A program made the position numbers and the translations under genes. Positions 22,260 through 30,033 of a stretch of DNA of 37,750 bases are shown here, piece after piece (position 1 is the stretch's first letter; every line of letters starts with the position of its first letter). The notes under the pieces were generated by a model. It saw nothing but the letters and a program-made list of their open reading frames with translations, was not told where the DNA came from and did not search any database. Origin of the DNA: Phycisphaerales bacterium UBA7812 (GTDB lineage: Bacteria; Planctomycetota; Phycisphaerae; Phycisphaerales; UBA1924); NCBI GenBank assembly GCA_002480345.1, contig DLBY01000104.1:16411-54160 (forward strand), in the 5' to 3' direction.

Positions 22260-24158
22260 TCAGGGGCGTGGCGCGGCGCACCGTTCGCACCCGGCGCAGC
22301 GGGACTCCGCCTGCTCGAGCCGGCGTTCCACTTCGCTGAGTCGGCGTTCGAGTTCCTGGATCGCCGCGAGGGCGACGCCCGCGAGATCGGTCGCCGCGAG
22401 CGCGCGCTCGTCGTTGCCGAGCCCGAAGGCGTCGTGGAAATCCTGCGCGACGGGCCCGATATGGCGGGCCCCGGACGGGTCGTCCTTGTAGCGCCACTCG
22501 GTGATCGGCATCTCCGCGACCCGGTCGAGGATCGACGCGCCGTCGAGCGGGGCAAAGCCCTCCTTGCGGTCGCGGTCGGAGACGCTCATCCAGACACCCG
22601 TGTTGGTCAGATAGGCGCCGGTCCCGGTCGCGAGGTAACTCCCGATCGGGAAGGTCACGGGCCCCGCGTCCCCGAGCCAGACACCGCCCACGGCCCGGAC
22701 GAGGAACTGGTCCGTGCCGGTGGAGAGGAAGTCCGCGGGCTGGGTGTCCGCCCAGACGAAGGTGCCGTCGTGGAGCGAGCGGGCGCGCTGCCCCGCCGCG
22801 AAGCCGCAGGTGCCGGTGACGACATTGAGCGCCCCGCCCGGGATGGTGCCCGCGGTGCTGGTCGCGGCGACGGTGTTGCTCGCGCCGCCTCCGATGGTCG
22901 CGTAGGCCCCGCCCGCGGCGTTGCTCGCGCCGCCCCCGACGGTGACGAAGGGCTGGAGCGTGCGCACCCCGTCGTTGTCGCCCGCGCTGTTCGCGGCGCC
23001 GCCGCCGATGACGCCGAAGTCGTCGTAGACCGTGTTGGGGAGCCCGGCTGTACCGCCGCCCGCGACGACGGCACCCGCCGCGTCGTCTTCCGCACCGTTC
23101 ACGGGGTGCCCCGCGAGGATCGAGGGGGAGACGGGCTCGGGTCGGAGCCTGATGGTGTCCACGCCGTTCGCGCGGATCGGCATCTCCGCGTCGGTTCCGT
23201 TGTCGAGCGCACCGGAGACGATCAGATTGCCCCCGACCTCGAGCGCTTCATCAGGGTCCGCGACATTCACGCCCACGGTCAGCGTTGTCACGATGTCGGA
23301 ACCCGAAAGCGTCCAGGGCGAGGCGCCCGCGGGTCCTTGCGGCCCTTGCGGCCCCGCGGGGCCCTGGGGTCCTTGCGGACCGGTCGCGCCGTCGGCACCA
23401 TCCGAACCGTCGGCGCCGGGAAGTCCAGCGGGTCCCGTGGGTCCGGCGGGGCCCTGGGGCCCGGTCGGTCCTGCGGGCCCCTGCGGTCCGGGAGGCCCTT
23501 GTGGTCCCGCTGGTCCTTGCGGTCCTGCCGGTCCCTCGTTGCCAACCAAACCGCTGAGCATGAAGGCGTCCTGTCCCGATGGGCCCGGAGGCCCGGGGGG
23601 GCCTTGCGGTCCGGCGGGCCCGGGTGGTCCCGGGACACCGGGCGAGCCCGGGAGGCCCTGCAGCCCCTGAGGGCCCGGCGCACCCTGAGGGCCTGCGGGA
23701 CCGGTTGCGCCGCGCGCACCAGCAGGTCCACGGTTCCCCGCCGGGCCGCTGGGACCGGCGGGCCCCGCGGGACCGGTCGCGCCCGCGGGGCCCGGCGGAC
23801 CGGGGGCTCCGCGTTCGCCCCGAGGGCCGGGCGGGCCCGTTTCGCCCTTCGGACCGACCGCTCCCGGTGTGCCCGCCGAGCGTAAGGGATTGCGGGTCAT
23901 CGCCTCATTGGGAGTCGATGTGCTCGAGCGATCGTCATTTTGCGTGCCGCGTTGTTCCGCTGCCGGTGCCCGGGAGACGGGTGACTCGCGTGTGTTGGTG
24001 GATTGCGCCGCGGTCGATCCGGGGGTGATGCGCCACGCGGCGATGCCGAAGGCCGCTCCGAGCGCGAGCAGACCGACGCCGCGGAGCGCGCGCCGTGATC
24101 CGCGCGCGCGGGGCGCGCTGCTGCCGCTGGTGTTGTGGACGCCCCCGGATGTCGGCAT
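22260..24158 (-). CDS. Collagen-like surface fibre protein with YadA-type head repeats and peptidase S74 chaperone domain
   Basis: The 632-residue protein (from ATG 24158) has an N-terminal Arg-rich stretch and one hydrophobic segment (about 27-42), consistent with an export signal or anchor. A Ser/Thr/Asn-rich spacer runs to about 95. Gly-X-Y collagen-like repeats run from 97 to about 278, broken once at 196-206 (QDAFMLSGLVG). Next are YadA/Hep_Hag-like repeats (about 365-470) with several GGGAxN units and GTFVWAD. A peptidase S74/ImmA-like chaperone domain (about 524-600) starts at SDRDRKEG (Ser527, Asp528, Lys532), followed by a coiled coil (600-620) and CAGCERC. By family knowledge S74 domains help trimeric fibres fold and may cleave themselves off. 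It is probably a trimeric cell-surface fibre. Confidence 0.85.
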   Translation of the reverse strand: MPTSGGVHNTSGSSAPRARGSRRALRGVGLLALGAAFGIAAWRITPGSTAAQSTNTRESPVSRAPAAEQRGTQNDDRSSTSTPNEAMTRNPLRSAGTPGAVGPKGETGPPGPRGERGAPGPPGPAGATGPAGPAGPSGPAGNRGPAGARGATGPAGPQGAPGPQGLQGLPGSPGVPGPPGPAGPQGPPGPPGPSGQDAFMLSGLVGNEGPAGPQGPAGPQGPPGPQGPAGPTGPQGPAGPTGPAGLPGADGSDGADGATGPQGPQGPAGPQGPQGPAGASPWTLSGSDIVTTLTVGVNVADPDEALEVGGNLIVSGALDNGTDAEMPIRANGVDTIRLRPEPVSPSILAGHPVNGAEDDAAGAVVAGGGTAGLPNTVYDDFGVIGGGAANSAGDNDGVRTLQPFVTVGGGASNAAGGAYATIGGGASNTVAATSTAGTIPGGALNVVTGTCGFAAGQRARSLHDGTFVWADTQPADFLSTGTDQFLVRAVGGVWLGDAGPVTFPIGSYLATGTGAYLTNTGVWMSVSDRDRKEGFAPLDGASILDRVAEMPITEWRYKDDPSGARHIGPVAQDFHDAFGLGNDERALAATDLAGVALAAIQELERRLSEVERRLEQAESRCAGCERCAAPRP

Positions 24159-24204
24159 GCGGTCCTCGTCGCGAGGTGTGCGAGCGCTCGCGTGCATCCG
24201 ATAT

Positions 24205-24223
24205 CGACCAGCGCCGCTGGTCG
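24205..24223. repeat. 19-bp palindrome upstream of the collagen-like gene
   Basis: CGACCAGCGCCGCTGGTCG is a perfect inverted repeat with one central base. It lies in the 168-bp gap between the MATE stop and the collagen-like start (47 bp upstream of that start). With no T run it is less likely a terminator than an operator or a leader hairpin. Nothing else was seen in the gap. Confidence 0.5.
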
Positions 24224-24326
24224 TGCGCGAGCACGGCGCGTTGCGGGACGGAATTTCCGGGCCTTGGAAACGGGGTCGAGGGATTGGACGGCTCACACCG
24301 GAGCCCGCCCTGAAGGGGTGGACGGA

Positions 24327-25886
24327 TCACCGCACGGGCGGGTTTTTCACCAGCCGCATCGAGCGCCACTTGCCCCCCATAAAGCGGGCGAGCATCGCGA
24401 TGCCCAGCGTGATGAGGAACGCGGCGGCGCCGATCCAGGGGCTCGCGGCGCCGAGCGTGGGCGCCGTGGCGACGAGCAGGTGCCCGACCCCCACGATGCA
24501 GGTCCAGGAGAGCACGAGGGTCGCGACGCCGGGCCAGACCGTGTCCCCCGCGCCGCGGAGGGCGCCCGACAGGATGATCGCGATCGCGTCGAAGAGCTGG
24601 AAGATCGCGGCGGCGATGAGCACCTGCGAACCGAGCAGGATGATCTGCTCGCGGTCCGCCTGGCTCGTGTCGTTGCTGACGAACAGGTCGACGAGAGGCT
24701 CACGGAAAATGAAGAACCCCACGCCGCACAGGCCCATGTAGGCGAGACCCAGGCGGAAGGCGAGCCAGGTCCGGCTCGCGGCGAGCTCGGGCCGGTTCAT
24801 GCCCATGCACTTGCCGACGATCGCGGTGATCGCGATCGAGAGCCCGACGGTGGGCATGAACGAGAGATGCATGTAGCGCAGCCCGATCCAGCCCGCGGTG
24901 TTCGCGAGCACGGGGCTCTGCCCCGCGGCGTCCGCGGCCTTGGGGATCAGGGCGACCATGAGGTAGGTCCAGCAGGCCATCTCGTTGGCGAACATGAGCG
25001 CGCCGGGCCAGCCGATCCGGAAGATGTCGGCGATGTGCCGTTTGGAGACGCGCCACGCGGCGCGCGTGCCGAACTCCCGCGCGAACCGCGAGCTCAGAAA
25101 GATCACGAGGGGGATGACCAGCTCGAAGGCGGTCCCGATGACGGTGCCCCACGCGGCCCCCGAGACGCCCAGCGCCGGGGCGCCGAGGTTCCCGAAGATC
25201 AGCACCCAGTTCGCGATGACATTGACGATGTTGCCGGTGAGCACCGCGACCATGACCACCGTGGGCTTGTGCATCCCGTAGAAGTAGTGCCCCAGAGAGC
25301 GCCCGCAGAGGGTGAGCACGCCCCCCGCGAGGACGATCTGCGCGTACCCGGTCTCCAGCTGGCGCAGGCGGTCGTCGTGCCCCAGCGAGTCGAAGATCGC
25401 GGGCGTCGCCGCGAGGACGGGGAGCATGATGAGCAGCCAGCCCGCGACGCTGAGCCAGACCGCGTTCCACGCGTAGGCGGCGCCCTCGCGGGGCTTGCCC
25501 GCGCCCAGGTTCTGGCTCACATAGGAGTTGACGACCGTCGTCAGGCCCAGCAGGAGGGACATCGTGAGCCAGGCGACGATGCCGCCGTTGCCCTGCGCCG
25601 CGAGGTAGACCGGGTCCTCGTCGATCTTGGTGACCATGTACCCGTCGATGAACTGCATGACGGTGTAGGAGGTCATCGTGACGATCGTCGGAGCAGCGAT
25701 CGTCACGATCTCCCGGAGCGGGTGCGCCTCGATCTGCTCGAGCGTGGGCTCGTAGGGCGCGTCCGCGCCGGCGCCCAGGCCCACCTCCGAGCCTGGCTCG
25801 CTGAGCGACCCCCGCGAGGGCCGATCGCCGCCCGCACCCTCCGGAGAGAGGGGGGATCCCGGGATGGCATCGTTCTCTTCTCGCAC
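24327..25886 (-). CDS. MATE family efflux transporter
   Basis: The 519-residue protein has about twelve membrane helices in two homologous halves and belongs to the multidrug and toxin extrusion family (MatE). Typical stretches are LREIVTIAAPTIVTMTSYTVMQFIDGYMV, AWLTMSLLLGLTTVVNSYVSQNLGAGKP and, in the second half, IGLRYMHLSFMPTVGLSIAITAIVGKCMGM and LSGALRGAGDTVWPG. MATE proteins export organic cations or other solutes using H+ or Na+ gradients. The first 55 residues are polar and poorly conserved. The start is GTG 25886 without a clear Shine-Dalgarno, so it may be placed differently. It lies downstream of the secretin/TPR genes on the same strand. Confidence 0.9.
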   Translation of the reverse strand: MREENDAIPGSPLSPEGAGGDRPSRGSLSEPGSEVGLGAGADAPYEPTLEQIEAHPLREIVTIAAPTIVTMTSYTVMQFIDGYMVTKIDEDPVYLAAQGNGGIVAWLTMSLLLGLTTVVNSYVSQNLGAGKPREGAAYAWNAVWLSVAGWLLIMLPVLAATPAIFDSLGHDDRLRQLETGYAQIVLAGGVLTLCGRSLGHYFYGMHKPTVVMVAVLTGNIVNVIANWVLIFGNLGAPALGVSGAAWGTVIGTAFELVIPLVIFLSSRFAREFGTRAAWRVSKRHIADIFRIGWPGALMFANEMACWTYLMVALIPKAADAAGQSPVLANTAGWIGLRYMHLSFMPTVGLSIAITAIVGKCMGMNRPELAASRTWLAFRLGLAYMGLCGVGFFIFREPLVDLFVSNDTSQADREQIILLGSQVLIAAAIFQLFDAIAIILSGALRGAGDTVWPGVATLVLSWTCIVGVGHLLVATAPTLGAASPWIGAAAFLITLGIAMLARFMGGKWRSMRLVKNPPVR

Positions 25887-25978
25887 GGCGAGGATTGAAG
25901 CGCGCCGGCGCGCACATCTCGACCCACGCCCTCGATCGGCGCACGAAACCGGTCAGATTTCCGAGCGGGCGGCGCGGA

Positions 25979-27196
25979 TCAGTCCACCGGGACGGCGACA
26001 ACCGCGAGTCGGTCGAGCATCCGCTGCGCCGCGGCGCTCCCCGGATCGAGCTCCAGCGCCGCCTGGGCGGCGACGAGGGCCTCGTCGTCGCGGTCGAGAT
26101 CCGCGAGGACGAGCGAGCGCATCGCGAGCAGGTCCGCGTGGCGTCCGGCGCGCATCAGCGCGGTGTCGAGCGTCTCGAGGGCCTGTCCGAACATCTCCTT
26201 GTCCCGCTGGATCGCGGCGTAGAGCATGTAGCCCTCGGGGTTCTGGGGGTCGATGCTGATCACGCGGGAGGCGGCGCGGCGGAAGGTCTTCTCGTCGCGG
26301 ATCTGGTAGGCGGTCCGCGCGATGCCGATCCAGGCCCGCGCGTCCGAGGCGCCCTCGCGCGCGCTCAGTTGGCGGTAGATCTCCCGCGCCTCGACCGGGC
26401 GGTTGAGCGCCAGCAGGCACTCCGCCTGCATGTGGAGCAGGTCCGGCCGACCCGCGTTGTTCGGGTCGCGGAGCAGGTGGCTCAGGTTCGTTTCCGCGTC
26501 CGCGAAGCGGCCCGCCTCCATCTGCGCGTCGGCGAGGTCCGCGAGGATCGCGCCGTCCTCCGGCGCGAGCAGGCGCGCGCGCTGGAAGTGGTCGCACGCG
26601 AGGTCCGCGTCGCCCTCGATCAGCGCGATGTGTCCGAGCAACTGCTGGATGCCCGCGGAGTGGGCGGCGCTCTCGCTCGCTTCGAGGAAGGCCCGCGCCT
26701 CGGCGGGGCGGCCCATGTCCACGAGCATCTCCCCCGCGGCGACGGCGTGCTGGGGGTTGTGGGGCTCGAGCTCCGCGGCGCGCGCGAAGTGCGTCATCGC
26801 ACGCTCGGGCTCGTTGAGCCGCTCGCTGACGACGCCCATGTAGTAGTGGGCCTCGACGGCGCTCTCGTCCAGCTCCACCGCTCGTTTCAGCGCGAGCAGC
26901 GCCTCGCCCATCAGCCCGCGTTCGATCGCGATGCGCCCCTCGAGAATGGGGATCGTCGCGCTCTCGGGGCTGAGCCTCGAGGCGACCTCGACCTTCCGCG
27001 ACGCCTTGTCCAGATCGCCCGCGAGGAAGGCCTGCAGCGCCATGTCGTATTCGGTCGCGGCCTTGAGCGCGTCGAGCCTCGCCTTCGCGAGGCTGATGCC
27101 CTCCTTGGTGTACCGCCCGTGCCCGCCGCACGCGGTGAGCAGCGAGGCGGAGAGGGCAAGGCCTGCGAGCAGGGCGGTGGTCGTTCGCGTGCGCAC
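25979..27196 (-). CDS. TPR-repeat lipoprotein
   Basis: The 405-residue protein has a lipoprotein signal, MRTRTTTALLAGLALSASLLTAC with lipobox LLTAC and Cys23. About ten tetratricopeptide-like repeats fill the rest (for example AVELDESAVEAHYYMGVVSERLNEPERAMTHFARAAELEP and IDPQNPEGYMLYAAIQRDKEMFGQALETL). It starts 24 bp after the secretin stop on the same strand, so co-transcription is very likely. In type IV pilus and type II secretion systems a TPR lipoprotein (pilotin or PilF/PilW-like) helps the secretin assemble. That role is an inference here, and the protein is longer than typical pilotins. Confidence 0.85.
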   Translation of the reverse strand: MRTRTTTALLAGLALSASLLTACGGHGRYTKEGISLAKARLDALKAATEYDMALQAFLAGDLDKASRKVEVASRLSPESATIPILEGRIAIERGLMGEALLALKRAVELDESAVEAHYYMGVVSERLNEPERAMTHFARAAELEPHNPQHAVAAGEMLVDMGRPAEARAFLEASESAAHSAGIQQLLGHIALIEGDADLACDHFQRARLLAPEDGAILADLADAQMEAGRFADAETNLSHLLRDPNNAGRPDLLHMQAECLLALNRPVEAREIYRQLSAREGASDARAWIGIARTAYQIRDEKTFRRAASRVISIDPQNPEGYMLYAAIQRDKEMFGQALETLDTALMRAGRHADLLAMRSLVLADLDRDDEALVAAQAALELDPGSAAAQRMLDRLAVVAVPVD

Positions 27197-27220
27197 GGGT
27201 GTGCTCCTGTGGGTGGGCGT

Positions 27221-29401
27221 TCAGTTCGGGGCCGAGTCCGCGCCGGAGCCTTCGGTCGGGGCGTTCGCGAACGCGTCGCGTGCGCCGTTGTCGCCCGGGT
27301 TGTCCGAATCGCTGAGCTTTCCGTCCCCGTCGCGGCGGAAGATGTCGTCGAGGATGCTGCGGCTGGGGTAGTCGATGTCCTTGCCGCCCAGCCGCTCGCG
27401 CATCTTGATCGCGTCGGGGGAGCTCGGGGAGAGCGCCAGGGCGCGCTGGACCTTGAGCAGGGCCCGGGCGCGGTCGCCATCCTTCGCGAGCCGCTCCGCT
27501 TCGATGAGCAGGCGTCCGACCTGGCGCTCCCGGCTCCAGGGCAGCAGGCCCTCGCGCGTGCCGACGCGGGCGTGCTCGACGAAGTCGTTGGCGCGTTCGC
27601 CCTCGAGCGTGAGCACGGTGTCGTCCACGACGCTGGGGGTGATCATGAAGATGATCTCGCTGCGCTGGATGGTGTCGTCCTGTCCCTTGAACGCGGCGCC
27701 GACGAGGGGGATATCGCCCAGGAAGGGGACCTGGCGGCGGGTGTAGGAGGTCGACTCGGTGAACAGCCCGCCCAGCACGACGGTCTGCCCGTCGCGCACC
27801 AGCAGGTTGGTCACCAGTTCGGTCGTGTCCTCGTCCGGGATCGTGACGGGCTGGCCCGTCTGCGTGGTCGATTCGCGCAGGCTCGCGGACGAGACCTGGG
27901 GCTTGACCTCCAGGCGGATGAGGTTGTCGCTGCTCACGAAGGGGCGGATGTGCAGCTGGGTACCGGTGTCGAGGAACTCGACGGTCTGCGTCGTCGCGGT
28001 CTCGGTGGTCGTCGTGTTCAGGTAGCCCACGCGGGTACCGATCAGCACCCGCGCCGCCTGCCTGTTGAGCGTCAGGACCTTGGGGTTGGAGATCACCGTG
28101 ATGTCGGTCACCTCGTCGAGCACGCGCAGGAAGACCGCGATGTCCTCATCGATGATGCCCGCCTTGAGCGACGCGGGGCCTCCGACATTGCCCACGCTGG
28201 TCGTCACCGCCCGGCTGCTGCCGTCGGCGCCCGGGAAGGCGGTGGGGGCGTCCACGCCGTTGACGAGCGCCGTGCCCCGCCCGTTCACGAGGCTGTTCGC
28301 CGCCGCGAGGGGGTTGAGGAACTCGGTGAAGTCGAGGTCCCCGATGAGGGAGAAGTCCACGCCGAAGGCGTTCGCTTCGTTGAGCTGGGCCTGGAGGATC
28401 GTCGCCTCGACGAGGACCTGGCTGGGGCGGGTGTCGAGCGTCTCGACGAGCCCGACGATCTCCTCGATGTTCTCGTCGTAGTCGTGGATGACGAGCCTCG
28501 CGGTGCTCGCGTAGTCGTCCTTGCCCGCGGGGGCGTCGTCTGGGATCAGGAAGTCGGGCGCGGCACCGGGGGTGGTGATCGTCCCCGTCTCGCTCAGCAG
28601 CGGCGCGGCGAAGCGCGCCGCGTCCACCGCATTGAGGTAGTTGAGCTCGATCACGCGGGTGCGCTGCATGCGCGAAGCCTGCGCGATCTGTGAGAGTTCC
28701 TCGAGCGTGTAGACATAGATGAAGTTGCCCTGCTCGCGGTAGCCGAAGCCGTTGACATGCAGGATCGCGTCGAGCGCCTCGTAGAAGGTCACGCCGTACA
28801 GGTCCGCGGTGATGGTCGCGTTCACCTCGTTGCTGGAGATGATGTTGCGTCGGCTAAGCGTCGAGAGCGTCCGGAGCACGCCTCCCAGGCTCTCGTTGTT
28901 CACATGCAGATCGACGAGATCGAACTCGTCCACGCTCACCTCGCCCCGCAGCGGACGCGCCGGCGCGGGGCGGGCCGTCGGCGCGGTCGGGGGCGCCGCG
29001 TCGTTGCCCACGACAGGCTCGCTCCCACTCGGGTCCAGACCGTTCACGGGGACCGTGGCGCCGGGACCGTCGGTCGGCGTGCCTTGCGGCAGGTCGCCCT
29101 CCGCCCAGCCCCGCATCGAGGGCATGTTCGAGATCCGGTCGAGGTACGCCCTCCACTCCGCGATCATCGCGGGGTCGTCTTCATTGGGGATCGGGTCGGG
29201 CAGCTCTGAGTGCTCCTCCGCTTCGAGCGCATCGAGGAGTTCCTGGATCGACTGGCTCGTCTCCGCGGGCGTATCGCTGGTGCTGGCACCCGGGTCGTCC
29301 TGACCCGGGGCTGGGGTGCTCGCGAGACACAGTGCGGCCGCAACACACGCGAGCAGGTCTCCCGCGGAGGGGTGTCTCACTGAGCGGATCTGAAGGCTCA
29401 C
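27221..29401 (-). CDS. Secretin (type II/III secretion or type IV pilus outer-membrane channel family)
   Basis: This 726-residue protein (from GTG 29401) has a signal peptide (about 1-34) and a long acidic/Pro-rich linker to about 155. An N0/STN-like domain follows (about 160-235, VDLHVNNESLGGVLRTLSTLSRRNII), then an N1/NolW-like domain (about 248-325, RVIELNYLNAVDAARFAAPLL...). The secretin core (about 327-592) has LVEATILQAQLNEANAFGVDFS, LVRDGQTVVLGGLF, VPFLGDIPLVGAAF (558-571) and EIIFMITPSVV. The 130-residue C-terminal tail has a helix pair resembling a TPR. AAAGGA six bases before GTG 29401 supports this start over GTG 29437. No assembly ATPase or platform protein is in the window. Confidence 0.93.
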   Translation of the reverse strand: MSLQIRSVRHPSAGDLLACVAAALCLASTPAPGQDDPGASTSDTPAETSQSIQELLDALEAEEHSELPDPIPNEDDPAMIAEWRAYLDRISNMPSMRGWAEGDLPQGTPTDGPGATVPVNGLDPSGSEPVVGNDAAPPTAPTARPAPARPLRGEVSVDEFDLVDLHVNNESLGGVLRTLSTLSRRNIISSNEVNATITADLYGVTFYEALDAILHVNGFGYREQGNFIYVYTLEELSQIAQASRMQRTRVIELNYLNAVDAARFAAPLLSETGTITTPGAAPDFLIPDDAPAGKDDYASTARLVIHDYDENIEEIVGLVETLDTRPSQVLVEATILQAQLNEANAFGVDFSLIGDLDFTEFLNPLAAANSLVNGRGTALVNGVDAPTAFPGADGSSRAVTTSVGNVGGPASLKAGIIDEDIAVFLRVLDEVTDITVISNPKVLTLNRQAARVLIGTRVGYLNTTTTETATTQTVEFLDTGTQLHIRPFVSSDNLIRLEVKPQVSSASLRESTTQTGQPVTIPDEDTTELVTNLLVRDGQTVVLGGLFTESTSYTRRQVPFLGDIPLVGAAFKGQDDTIQRSEIIFMITPSVVDDTVLTLEGERANDFVEHARVGTREGLLPWSRERQVGRLLIEAERLAKDGDRARALLKVQRALALSPSSPDAIKMRERLGGKDIDYPSRSILDDIFRRDGDGKLSDSDNPGDNGARDAFANAPTEGSGADSAPN

Positions 29402-29653
29402 CGACCGTCCTTTCTCGCCCGCCGCGAGCGTGGGCACCGCGACGGCGAGCCACGCGGACCCGCCGCGCAGCGTTCGGTCTATGTCGTCCGAGAGCGCCCC
29501 GGACTTTGCCGCCAGTGCGGATGATTCCGATTTTCGGGGTTGCCCGCCGGGTCGCTGTGCGCGCGCGGGCGCGTCCGAGAACCTAGCGGGGGCGCCGGCA
29601 TCGGGGTTTGTTCCGCGAAGAGGAGGGGGTGTCTCCGACGCGTGGACGGGCGG
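29402..29653. other. Intergenic stretch, nothing recognised
   Basis: The roughly 250-bp gap between the small membrane protein gene and the secretin gene contains the secretin Shine-Dalgarno (29408-29413) but no convincing small gene or terminator. It could hold a secondary promoter. Confidence 0.4.
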
Positions 29654-29965
29654 TCAGCCGTGCCCGTCGATCGGGGCGTCCGCGTCGTCTGCGGGCTTCT
29701 CTTCGTCCTCGCCGGGATCCGCGACGCCGGGCGCGTGCCCGCCGCCCTCTGGAACGGGGGGCGAAACGGAAGGCGAGGGGTCGGGTGTCGCGTTTTCCTT
29801 GGGAACGGCGTACGCCGAACGCGGGATCTCGCTCACCAGGCGGAGCTTGGTCCAGAAGAGCATGCCGACGAAGAGCACGAACGCGCCCATCGCGGTCATG
29901 GGACTCGCGAAGAGCCTGTGGTTGGGCCTGTGGGGAGGCGTCGGGCTGTTGGGATGCGTCGACAC
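29654..29965 (-). CDS. Small single-pass membrane protein in the secretin locus
   Basis: The 103-residue protein has a polar, His/Pro-rich N-terminus, one hydrophobic helix (about 22-39, PMTAMGAFVLFVGMLFW), then TKLRLVSEIPRSAY and an acidic, Pro/Asp/Glu-rich tail. This bitopic layout resembles small inner-membrane components of secretion or pilus systems, but no sequence family was recognised. It lies between the HEAT-repeat gene (68 bp upstream) and the secretin gene on the same strand. Confidence 0.68.
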   Translation of the reverse strand: MSTHPNSPTPPHRPNHRLFASPMTAMGAFVLFVGMLFWTKLRLVSEIPRSAYAVPKENATPDPSPSVSPPVPEGGGHAPGVADPGEDEEKPADDADAPIDGHG

Positions 29966-30033
29966 ATCGGTGTCATCGGCACACCGAGACCCGGGTGTTG
30001 AGCGGGACCCGCGGATCCGCGTTCGATCTGTCC

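Noticed and set aside
23328..23866. Dense short repeats that could suggest a CRISPR or satellite array
   Set aside because: The repetition is the codon pattern of Gly-X-Y collagen-like repeats (units of nine bases); there are no spacers of constant length.
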